This document shows positions 1 through 7,722 of a stretch of DNA of 64,000 nucleotides, piece after piece. The notes under the pieces were generated by a model, which did not search any database, had not been told where the DNA came from, and saw only the letters and a program-made list of their open reading frames with translations. Each line of letters starts with the position of its first letter. The first letter of the stretch is position 1. The DNA is taken from contig JAMORY010000028.1 in assembly GCA_027063305.1 (NCBI GenBank), positions 1 to 64,000 of the forward strand. The letters are read 5' to 3'. Both the position numbers and the translations under genes were made by a program. The DNA is from Sulfurovum sp. (GTDB taxonomy: Bacteria > Campylobacterota > Campylobacteria > Campylobacterales > Sulfurovaceae).

Positions 1-260
1 GGTGGGAATGTAGGTCGCTGCCACTTTGAGTTTTTAACTAATTCTTCTCTTAACAACTATTCACTCTTACAATTGATCCCAATACTTCTTATCACTTCAC
101 TGTTAATTTTATGCTCTTCAATGTATTGCCAGCTTTTTATCACCTTTTATTCATAGCTATATTTCTTTCTTCTCAAACTTCTATCAAAATATGTCTTTGT
201 GCTAAACGCTAAAAGAACTATTTATTCCCGCATATTTTTGTATGGTTAAAAGCAATAAGG

Positions 261-266
261 TATAAT
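261..266 (+). promoter_or_regulatory. -10 box of the GTPase/Mo-oxidoreductase operon
   Basis: A perfect TATAAT in a T/A-rich region. No clear -35 box is seen, as is usual for sigma70 promoters in Campylobacterota. A start of transcription around 273 would leave the first possible ATG (277) almost leaderless, which favours the ATG at 298. Confidence 0.5.
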
Positions 267-297
267 AAGCCAATTAATGTATAGAAGGAATAATATT

Positions 298-1692
298 ATG
301 ATGCCTAAAGAGCGATACAAAAAGTTAAAAGAGTATTTATCTGTCGAGAACCCTGTACTACTCGATGTGATCGATAAGTATCAAGAGCTTGATGAGATTG
401 CTTATGAAGTGGGTTTGTTGGAGCCTACGAAGACCTATACCGAGCATATCTCTTGGTGGCCAATGATCTCTGTATTGGGAACATTCTCAGCGGGAAAATC
501 GACATTTATCAATGAATATTTAGGTAAGAACGTGCAAGAGAGTGGGAATCAGGCGATTGATGATAAGTTTACCGTGATCTGTTATGGGAATAATGAAGAG
601 ACAATTACGCTACCGGGTCTTGCTCTTGATGCTGATCCTCGGTTTCCATTCTATAATATCAGTGAAGAGGTAAATAAGGTTGATCCTGGTGAGGGGAACA
701 GGGTTAATATGTATCTACAGCTAAAGAGCTTGAAATCCGAGCGTATTAAAGGGAAGATCTTAATAGACTCTCCGGGATTCGATGCGGATAGTCAACGTGA
801 CGGTATTTTGAAGATCACCAGCCATATTGTAGAGATGTCAGATCTCGTTCTGATCTTTTTTGATGCACGACACCCCGAGCCAGGAGCGATGAGAGATACG
901 CTGGAGCATCTGGTCTCAACAACTATTAAGCACCGTGATGCCAATAAGGTACTCTATATTCTGAATCAGATCGATACGACAGCCAAAGAGGATAACCTTG
1001 AGGATGTGATCGGTTCATGGCAAAGAGCACTCTCTAAAGAGGGGTTAGTCTCAGGTGACTTCTATGGGATATATAGTGAGAATGCCGCTTCACCGATTGA
1101 AGATGAGGCATTACGTACAAGACTAAAGGGTAAAAGGGATAGTGATCTTGCAAAGATATTGGATCGCATGGATAAGGTAGGTATTGAGAGAGCCTACCGT
1201 ATCGTTAAGGCATTGGATGATTTTGCCAGAGAGATCAAAGAGGAGCAGATCCCAATGCTCAAAGAGGCATTGGAACAGTGGCGTGGTCGTGTAGTGGTTA
1301 CCGATCTTGTTATTACGGGGCTGATCGCTGCATTGTTGATCGCTGGGGAAGTCAAAGGTGGGCTCTTTAGCGGTGTATCCGAGCATCCTATTATGCTTGG
1401 TGTGGCACTGGTTGGTGCTGTGGCGGTATGGTTCGCACTTCATATCAAGGCAAGTACTTTCTTTGCTAAACGTACATCTGCACATTATGTACCGATCAAT
1501 AGTGCCGTATCCCGTGCAGTGCTACACCATACAACAGTCATGCGTTCACTCTTTGGGTTTGGTAAGAAGTGGCAGCAGAAGACTATAGAAAAGATAGATA
1601 GACTGATCGCACGCTCTAAAGAGTCGATCCAGAAGCTGAACGATCAATATGTCAGTCCGTCAGGGGATCATGAACAAGAGAAGGGTGTGTAG
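298..1692 (+). CDS. dynamin-like GTPase, membrane anchored
   Basis: Probable dynamin-superfamily GTPase of 464 aa. Visible GTPase motifs are the P-loop GTFSAGKS at residues 61-68, G3 DSPG near 157 and G4 NQID near 223. Two hydrophobic segments (about 333-352 and 363-382) suggest anchoring in the inner membrane, followed by a short basic C-terminal helix. Known family members remodel or tether membranes; the cargo here cannot be told from sequence. An in-frame ATG lies at 277, but GAAGGA at 284-289 is spaced 8 nt from the ATG at 298, so 298 is preferred. First gene of an operon; the next gene starts on the base after its stop codon. Confidence 0.85.
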   Translation: MMPKERYKKLKEYLSVENPVLLDVIDKYQELDEIAYEVGLLEPTKTYTEHISWWPMISVLGTFSAGKSTFINEYLGKNVQESGNQAIDDKFTVICYGNNEETITLPGLALDADPRFPFYNISEEVNKVDPGEGNRVNMYLQLKSLKSERIKGKILIDSPGFDADSQRDGILKITSHIVEMSDLVLIFFDARHPEPGAMRDTLEHLVSTTIKHRDANKVLYILNQIDTTAKEDNLEDVIGSWQRALSKEGLVSGDFYGIYSENAASPIEDEALRTRLKGKRDSDLAKILDRMDKVGIERAYRIVKALDDFAREIKEEQIPMLKEALEQWRGRVVVTDLVITGLIAALLIAGEVKGGLFSGVSEHPIMLGVALVGAVAVWFALHIKASTFFAKRTSAHYVPINSAVSRAVLHHTTVMRSLFGFGKKWQQKTIEKIDRLIARSKESIQKLNDQYVSPSGDHEQEKGV

Positions 1693-2487
1693 GTGAAGCA
1701 CTATCTTCTGTGGGGGTTGCTTTCGGTAGCGGCATTTGCGAAAGTACACTATGCAAAGGTCGAGCCTTATGAGTCCGTTGTATTAAAAGCAGCTGTAAGC
1801 GGATTGGTTACAGAAGTTGAGCTTGATGCGGAAGGGCGAACGATCACACATGAACGTGTCATCGCATTGGATGACAAGCTTGACAAGATCAACCTAAGCG
1901 ATACGAAAAAAAGTGTAGTGTTACTGGAGGAGATGTTAAAGCTCAATGAAGCGATCGCACGATCACTTAAAGAGAGTATGGAGAGACAAAAGGGCTATTT
2001 TGAGCGTATCTCCAAACTATCGACTGTATCGAAGACCCAAAAAGATAATGCATTTAGTGCCTATAGTGCGGCAAAGACACAGTATCTAGGAACCAAAGAG
2101 AAGATCATCTCTTTAAAGAAGCAGATCATCGATATGCAGTATCGTGTAGCACAGTTGCAAGATAGTATCGAAAAGAAGTCGATCGTTCTGAAGGATTGCT
2201 ATTTGTATAAATTGATGGTAAGAGAGGGAGACTTTGTCGTACCCGGTACGCCGCTTGCACGCGTAGATGATGCAACACGTGCAAAACTGGTGCTCTTTTT
2301 AGAACCTGAAGAGTTAGAGAATATATCACAAAAACACATTTATATTAACGGCAAAGAGAGCCGTTTTAAGATCAATAAGGTATGGAAGGTCGCAGATGAA
2401 AAATTTATCTCTTCATATCGTACGGAGATATATATCCCCGCACCTAAAGATCACTTCTCCGAGTTGGTAAAGGTAGAGTTGAAATGA
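1693..2487 (+). CDS. HlyD-like periplasmic adaptor (membrane fusion protein)
   Basis: 264-aa secreted protein starting at GTG directly after the GTPase stop. The first ~17 residues form a signal peptide (LLWGLLSVAAFAKV). A short lipoyl-like half motif (residues about 30-60) is followed by a long alpha-helical hairpin rich in Lys/Glu/Gln (about 65-165) and a second lipoyl/beta-barrel part containing GDFVVPGTPLARVDD, as in RND/HlyD adaptors. It lacks an N-terminal transmembrane anchor beyond the signal peptide. No inner-membrane pump lies next to it; a TolC-family gene lies about 6 kb downstream. Its stop overlaps the next start (ATGA), so translation is probably coupled. The adaptor fold is likely; the partner is unknown. 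Confidence 0.75.
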   Translation: MKHYLLWGLLSVAAFAKVHYAKVEPYESVVLKAAVSGLVTEVELDAEGRTITHERVIALDDKLDKINLSDTKKSVVLLEEMLKLNEAIARSLKESMERQKGYFERISKLSTVSKTQKDNAFSAYSAAKTQYLGTKEKIISLKKQIIDMQYRVAQLQDSIEKKSIVLKDCYLYKLMVREGDFVVPGTPLARVDDATRAKLVLFLEPEELENISQKHIYINGKESRFKINKVWKVADEKFISSYRTEIYIPAPKDHFSELVKVELK

Positions 2488-4283
2488 GTGAAATGAACTA
2501 TAGTGCATGCGGACTTGATTGTTATGATGCGTGTCAGATCGTTACAAAAGGTGAAGGGCCCCCACATATCACCGGTGTGGAGAGTCATCCTGTAGGTAAT
2601 GGGGCATTATGTACATTGCTCAATAAGAGTATTCATCAAGCAGAGCGTATTGTTCACCCCCGTGTTGACGGAAAAGAGGTGAGCATGGTTGAAGCGTTGG
2701 ATGCGGTGGCTACTGCATTAAAGACAGCGCGTTCACTTCTATGGCGTGGTTCAGGAAATATGGGAGTAATGCAGGATGTGACCAATCTGCTTATGGAGAG
2801 GGTCGGTGGTTCGTTAACACACGGTTCTCTATGTGACGGGGCGGGAGATGCCGGTATCAAATTGAGCCGTGGTGTAAATCGTATCTTGCCTCCTGAGCAG
2901 ATTGCCAAAGCTGATACCGTTGTTGTCTGGGGACGTAATGTTACCGTAACCAATGCCCATATTATGCCGTTCATCGAAGGGAAAAAACTGGTTGTCATAG
3001 ACCCGGTAAAGACCGCTATTGCGAAAAAAGCGGGTCTGCATATGCAGATAGAGCCGCGTATGGACTACTATGTGGCGATCCTTCTTGCGCGTTTTGTCTT
3101 TATGGAAGATACCGAAGATACCGAGTGGCTGGAGGAGTTCGCACCGGAGTTTGATGACTTCTATGATTATACCAGAGAGCACCGTATTAAGGCAATCTTG
3201 GAGCATATCGGTACCGATCTGGGTGAGATGGGACGTATGCTGGAGTATCTTAGAGATCAGAAGGTGGTCTTTTTGGTTGGTGCCGGAGTGCAGAAGTACT
3301 CCACAGGCTCCTATACACTTCAAGCGATCGATGCTTTGGCGGCAACATTGGGGCTTTTTGGCAAAGAGGGGTGTGGGGTACACTACCTTGGCAGTTCACG
3401 ACTAGGATTCGATGATCCTTTTGCTGTGGATACTACCAGTGTTCCCAAAGCAACCACGAACTTTTCCTACTTCGATACCGTGTTGGTACAAGGAGGTAAC
3501 CCCGCCGCATCAATGCCTGATAGTAACCGTGTCATCAAGAGCTTAAAAGAGGTACAGAACCTTATCTACTTCGGGCTGTATGAGAATGAAACATCGGCGT
3601 TGGCGCGTATTGTGATCCCTGCCAAGAACTTCTTTGAAAAAGAGGATGTCAGGCTAAGCTACGGACACCACTATGTGAGCAAGATGAACAAGCTGATCGA
3701 GAGCGATATCGGTATCAGTGAGTATGATTTTACCAAACAGCTTTTTGGGAGATTAGGGCTTGAGGGGTTGAAACCGGAGGATGAGTATATTGCACATTGG
3801 CTTGGACAGTGTGAAAAGGAGGGTGAGTATCACCGCTCTCCTGCTTATGAGGCGTGTCCGTATGAAGAAGGTTTTGGAGAAGCGGGGGATGATGCGTTTG
3901 AGTTCATCGATGATTATGATGATGACTTCATCAACCCCAAACGTTTTACAAAGTATCGTAAACAGAGCAGCAAGAAGAAGTCTGACGAGCGTTTTTGGTT
4001 GCTTACACCTAAATCTGCAAAGTCTCTCAATACGCAGTTCTTCCGTGACAGCAGAGTGCAGATACATCCAAATGCCGGTTATGCGGAGGGAGAGGAGGTA
4101 CGGCTTGTCTCTGAACACGGCAGCCATACCTTTACCGTACACCTCAATGAAGATATCAAGCCAAACTGTGTAGTGGTGACCAATAATACTGTAGGGGTGA
4201 ACTACCTTACCCCAGCAATCTTGAGTGAAGAAGGATACAATGCCTGCTATCAGGAAGTGAAAGTAACTGTGGAGCAGATATGA
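2484..4283 (+). CDS. molybdopterin-dependent oxidoreductase (FdhF/NarB-like)
   Basis: 599-aa molybdopterin oxidoreductase. The N-terminus has a [4Fe-4S] site: C9-x3-C13-x3-C17 and a fourth Cys at 43. Typical family signatures follow, including GSLCDGAGDAG in the substrate-cofactor region and a C-terminal molydopterin-dinucleotide-binding beta-barrel (NTQFFRDSRVQIHPN...). No Tat signal is present, so it is probably cytoplasmic. An unusual acidic insert (about residues 460-484, DDAFEFIDDYDDDF) sits just before the C-terminal domain. It overlaps both neighbours by ATGA junctions. The substrate cannot be assigned; related proteins include formate dehydrogenases and nitrate, thiosulfate or polysulfide reductases. 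Confidence 0.85.
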   Translation: MSEMNYSACGLDCYDACQIVTKGEGPPHITGVESHPVGNGALCTLLNKSIHQAERIVHPRVDGKEVSMVEALDAVATALKTARSLLWRGSGNMGVMQDVTNLLMERVGGSLTHGSLCDGAGDAGIKLSRGVNRILPPEQIAKADTVVVWGRNVTVTNAHIMPFIEGKKLVVIDPVKTAIAKKAGLHMQIEPRMDYYVAILLARFVFMEDTEDTEWLEEFAPEFDDFYDYTREHRIKAILEHIGTDLGEMGRMLEYLRDQKVVFLVGAGVQKYSTGSYTLQAIDALAATLGLFGKEGCGVHYLGSSRLGFDDPFAVDTTSVPKATTNFSYFDTVLVQGGNPAASMPDSNRVIKSLKEVQNLIYFGLYENETSALARIVIPAKNFFEKEDVRLSYGHHYVSKMNKLIESDIGISEYDFTKQLFGRLGLEGLKPEDEYIAHWLGQCEKEGEYHRSPAYEACPYEEGFGEAGDDAFEFIDDYDDDFINPKRFTKYRKQSSKKKSDERFWLLTPKSAKSLNTQFFRDSRVQIHPNAGYAEGEEVRLVSEHGSHTFTVHLNEDIKPNCVVVTNNTVGVNYLTPAILSEEGYNACYQEVKVTVEQI

Positions 4284-5027
4284 TCAAGCTTAATTGCGAT
4301 CTGGGAGAGGGGTTTGGCATCTACCGTATAGGGGGGAAGATAACAAGATCATGCCCTATATCGATATGGCGAATCTTGCCTGTGGGTTTCATGCTTCTGA
4401 CCCAATGCATATGCTTGAGAGTGTACGTTTTGCAAAGAAACACAATGTGGAGATCGGGGCGCATCCGGGCTATCCTGACCTTCAGGGATTTGGCAGACGT
4501 GTGATGCAGTGTACACCTGGTGAGGTGGAAGCGTTCATGCTCTACCAGATCGGAGCGCTGGATGCGATGTGCCGTGCGGAGGGAACAAAGGTCTCCTATG
4601 TCAAGCCGCATGGTGCGCTCTACAATGAGATGATGAGAGATCTGAGTCTATTTGAAATGATCGTTAAAAGTTTGGCGATGTATGAACATGATCTTTTGCT
4701 GGTTGTTCTCTCTTTGCCCGATATGACACCCTATGAGAAGATCTCTGCAGGTATGGGGTTTCATTGCGTTATGAACTCTTTGCCGACCGTGCCTATACGT
4801 CGGAGGGGAAACTGGTACCTCGTACGGAAGATGGAGCGGTCATTAGTGATGAAGCCGTGGTCTTAAAGCGTGTAGAGAGACTGCTCAAAGAGAGGACAGT
4901 GGAGAGTCAAGACGGTACACCGTTGCATCTGAAAGCCGATACCCTCTGTGTCCACAGCGATACCCAAAGTGCGCGTGATCTGGTCGTAGTGTTGCGGAGT
5001 CTGATCGATGTATATCGAGCTCGTTAG
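4280..5027 (+). pseudogene. pxpA: 5-oxoprolinase subunit A (LamB/YcsF), broken by two frameshifts
   Basis: Reads as a LamB/YcsF protein only when three frames are joined. The N-terminus (MIKLNCDLGEGFGIYRIG) is in one frame. After a run of six G (4331-4336) the match continues one frame over (MANLACGFHASDP, IGAHPGYPDLQGFGR, VKPHGALYN). At about 4762 a further base is missing: GGGTTTCATTG, where TTTGCATTG would restore GFALRYELFADR. The last part carries LFADRAY and the C-terminus. The ancestral start overlaps the upstream stop (ATGA) and the end overlaps pxpB by 20 nt, as in an intact operon. The working enzyme hydrolyses 5-oxoproline with PxpB and PxpC. Read either as a decayed gene or as sequence error. 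Confidence 0.85.
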
Positions 5028-5631
5028 CTGTAACAGTGTCATGATGCGCTATGAAGCGCGTATCGATGAGACGATCCTTGACAGGGTACAGCAGGACTAT
5101 CTTCGTCTTAAAAATATAGAAGGCTTTACGGAAGTGGTGCCATCCTATGCCTCTATCTGGATCGAGTTCGATACGGCACGATTTACCCTTGAAAGCGTAC
5201 GGCAGAATATCACTACTGTTTTAAGTCCGTTGAAAAGCAAAAGAACAGTAGCACATTTTGACCTGCACGAAATTCCTGTGGACTACTCACAGGGGATCGA
5301 CCTTGAATGCATTGCCAAGTTCGCCCAGTGTTCTGTAGAGGAGGTAATACGGCGGCATACGGAGCGAACCTACCGTGTTTATGCCATCGGCTTTATGGAG
5401 GGCTTTGCCTACCTGGGAACAGTCAATAGCCGCATTGCCGTACCCAAACTGGCAATCCCGCGTACCAAAGTGCCCAAAGGTGCGGTTGCCATTGCCAATG
5501 CTCAAACGGCGATCTACCCACTTGAGAGTGCGGGAGGGTGGAATATTGTCGGTGTGACCGATTTTGATGACTTCAAATTGTTCAAGGTTGGTGACAAAAT
5601 ACGCTTTATCGCAGTGAGGAGTGAGGAGTGA
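5008..5631 (+). CDS. pxpB: 5-oxoprolinase subunit B (KipI / allophanate hydrolase subunit 1 family)
   Basis: 207-aa protein of the KipI family, full length and in one frame, with the characteristic GFMEGFAYLG segment (about residues 128-137) and PRTKVPKGAVAIA. With PxpA and PxpC it would form the ATP-dependent 5-oxoproline hydrolase. Both partners are frameshifted here, so it may be non-functional in that role. Its last five residues (VRSEE) and its stop codon are encoded by GTGAGGA heptad repeats that start at 5614, so the natural C-terminus has been replaced or extended by the repeat element. In other genomes pxpB and pxpC usually abut; here 96 bp separate them. Confidence 0.88.
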   Translation: MYIELVSCNSVMMRYEARIDETILDRVQQDYLRLKNIEGFTEVVPSYASIWIEFDTARFTLESVRQNITTVLSPLKSKRTVAHFDLHEIPVDYSQGIDLECIAKFAQCSVEEVIRRHTERTYRVYAIGFMEGFAYLGTVNSRIAVPKLAIPRTKVPKGAVAIANAQTAIYPLESAGGWNIVGVTDFDDFKLFKVGDKIRFIAVRSEE

Positions 5632-5672
5632 GGAGTGAGGAGTGTTGGTATGCATTGCTCCGCAATGCTTTT
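5614..5672 (+). repeat. heptad-hairpin element, copy at pxpB/pxpC
   Basis: Four exact GTGAGGA units (5614-5641), then GTGTTGGTATGC, then a perfect hairpin: GCATTGC (5652-5658), loop TCC, GCAATGC (5662-5668). The same order of parts is found at 39854-39916 and, inverted, at 40451-40511. The hairpin stem here differs from those copies, but both arms have changed together. Confidence 0.75.
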
Positions 5673-5727
5673 ATTTTTAAAATACTTTTGAATCGGGGTG
5701 AGGACACTCTGACAAAGAGAGTGACTT

Positions 5728-6594
5728 ATGGCATTTGAAGTGCTTTCTTCCGGTCTACTCTCAACCATACAGGATGAAGGGCGTCACGGTCTGATGCACA
5801 GGGGTATTACTCCTTCAGGTGCCATGGATAAATATGCCTACCGCTGGGCACTGCATCTGCTTGGTGAGGAATCGGGCAATGCCATAGAGGCGATGGTGGG
5901 GTTAAAGCTGAAAGTGTTGGCAGATACGACCGTTGCCATTGCCGGAGCCGATCTGGATATGCGGCTTGATGGCAAGCCTGTAGGGAACTGGTGCAGTTTT
6001 GCCGTTAAAAAGGGACAGGTGTTGCATTTTGCCAAACGCAGGGGATGGGGTGCGAGCCTATGTAGCGGTCAAGGGTGGATTTATGTTAGAGGCAATGGAC
6101 GGTAGTGTCGCATCCACACCCCGTGAAAAGAGAGGCTATATGCTGAAAAAGGGGATATACTTTCGTTTGTACCGACCTTCTCTCATACTTTTTCCCGTCT
6201 TAAAGCCGAATATATCCCTTGCTATAGCACAGAGGTGACAACGCTAAGACTACTGCCCTCCTATCAATACCGTGACTTCAGTACACAAGCCAGAGAGACA
6301 TTTTTTAATGCACATTATGAAGTGATACTGCAAAGCAGTGCGATGGGCTACAGGCTCAGCGGTGATGCCGTTGAAGGAACAGGCAGAGAGATACTCTCTG
6401 AAGCCATTGCCTACGGGGCAGTACAGATCCCTGCCGACGGTCAGCCGATCGTCCTGCTCTCTCAACGGCAGACCATTGGTGGCTACCCAAAGATGGGTGT
6501 GGTCGTAGAGGAGGATTGCTACAGACTGGCACAGCTTCCTCTTGGAGCGAAGGTTTGGTTTGTGTTTGGTTCTTTTGCTGGTTGTACCTCCTGA
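5728..6594 (+). pseudogene. pxpC: 5-oxoprolinase subunit C (KipA), broken by two frameshifts
   Basis: A KipA-family gene split over frames. Segment 1 (5728 to ~6040) gives MAFEVLSSGLLSTIQDEGR and SGAMDKYAYRWA. At GGGG 6041-6044 one extra base moves the match to a second frame (GVRAYVAVKGGF). At GGGG 6151-6154 one base is missing (five G would restore KKGDILSFVPTFSHTFSR) and the match returns to the first frame, running through LLPSYQYRDF and SQRQTIGGYPKMG to the stop. Both breaks are at short G runs. The encoded C-terminus looks slightly short. It would partner PxpA/PxpB. No convincing ribosome binding site precedes the ATG. Confidence 0.85.
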
Positions 6595-6699
6595 AATTCT
6601 CCAACTAGGCATTTTTAAAAAAAATCTTCTCCAATATGCCATTGTATCATTTCCTATAGAAGCATATACTGGTCTTATCTTATTGATCAGGAGTTCTTT

Positions 6700-7434
6700 A
6701 TGAGAGATATACGAAAAGATGTACTAACACTAATAGAACAACAGCGGTATGAGGAAGCAATATCGTTGCTTTTTAGGTTTGATAACTCGGAGATAGAAGA
6801 GTGGGTCTACTGTTATGCACTCGGACAGTGTTATCGATATGCCCATAATCTTCCTTATGCAAGCTATTTTTTGGAGAAAGCAGACCTTTTGCATCCGGCA
6901 TGTGTGGAAGTGGCATATGCACGAGGAAGTCTTTATGAGCTATCTTTTCAGTATGAAAGTGCCATATCTCAGTTTAAAAAGGTGATTGCTTTGTATCCGG
7001 ACAGGATTGCGGCGTATAATCGGATAGGAGTTCTTTATAGTAGACAGGGAAAAGTAGAGGAGGCATTGATATGGTATGCAAAAGCGTTAGAGCGTATGGG
7101 AGTACGAGGTATACCAAAGTATAATGATGAATGGATTTCCGAAGGAATGCAGCGTCTTCGTAAATTAGGTTTTGACAAAGTATTTCCGACAAAACTGGAA
7201 GATTCAACGGATATTGAAATTTTAGAAGTGATCGTTAGAAATAATATTGGTGTATGTTATTTTGAAAAAAAAGTTTACGGTACGGCAAAGCAGTGGTTTC
7301 TTGATGCAATGGAACATCTTCAGCGAAATCATCTTCTTATAGACGGATATGATGCACCTTTGGTGTATATGGAAGCCATTAAAAAAAGAGAAATGAAGTC
7401 GCATGTGTCATCTTGTAGTATTGATAATGTTTAA
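6700..7434 (+). CDS. TPR-repeat protein, function unknown
   Basis: 244-aa protein made largely of tetratricopeptide helices; the clearest units are at about 70-135 (VAYARGSLYELSFQYESAISQF, then AAYNRIGVLYSRQGKVEEAL), with another near 180-215. No signal peptide or transmembrane segment, so probably a cytoplasmic scaffold. AGGAG at 6688-6692 gives a good ribosome binding site for the ATG at 6700. It stands alone between the pxp operon and argD, and its coding DNA looks more AT-rich than its neighbours. No specific function can be assigned. Confidence 0.7.
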   Translation: MRDIRKDVLTLIEQQRYEEAISLLFRFDNSEIEEWVYCYALGQCYRYAHNLPYASYFLEKADLLHPACVEVAYARGSLYELSFQYESAISQFKKVIALYPDRIAAYNRIGVLYSRQGKVEEALIWYAKALERMGVRGIPKYNDEWISEGMQRLRKLGFDKVFPTKLEDSTDIEILEVIVRNNIGVCYFEKKVYGTAKQWFLDAMEHLQRNHLLIDGYDAPLVYMEAIKKREMKSHVSSCSIDNV

Positions 7435-7648
7435 AGGAGAAGTCTCTTAAGTATACTTCAATCTTTTATGTGGGAAACGCTTTTTTTCTTGAAAATGAAT
7501 TTGCAAAGAAGTAGGCTGAATTCTTCTATGGAAGAGTGCAAAAAATATAAGTGAAAAATTTTAGGAAAGTAGGCTAAAAAAGACCCTATGTACAGATGTT
7601 TTTAGAGAAAAAACGGACTCTTTGAGAGAAACGATAACAACACTTTGC

Positions 7649-7654
7649 TATAAT
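7649..7654 (+). promoter_or_regulatory. argD: -10 box for argD
   Basis: TATAAT preceded by GC, about 70 bp before the argD start; no clear -35 box. Confidence 0.5.
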
Positions 7655-7684
7655 ATCCCTAATAAAATTTTAGAATAAAAAGAG

Positions 7685-7705
7685 ATCCCGTATTTAGTAC
7701 GGGAT
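7685..7705. repeat. palindromic repeat ATCCCGTA/TACGGGAT in the argD leader
   Basis: Perfect 8-bp stem (7685-7692 and 7698-7705) with loop TTTAG, followed by GACG. It matches the general form of widespread bacterial palindromes of the CCCG...CGGGATGACG type. It would be transcribed in the argD leader. Confidence 0.6.
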
Positions 7706-7722
7706 GACGAAATGGATCAAAG

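Larger units (their letters stand above)
7435..7722. other. 288-bp intergenic region
   Basis: No gene or tRNA is visible. It is AT-rich and holds two copies of a GAAAGTAGGCT-like motif (near 7516 and 7565), also seen at 39222, the argD -10 box (7649-7654) and a hairpin repeat (7685-7705). Confidence 0.5.

Noticed and set aside
1-30. Half REP-like sequence (GTAGGTCG) at the window start
   Set aside because: No hairpin follows within view; too short to call.
4331-6154. Phase-variable poly-G switches in pxpA/pxpC
   Set aside because: The G runs are only four to six bases, shorter than typical contingency tracts, and one break is not in a run; decay or sequence error is simpler.
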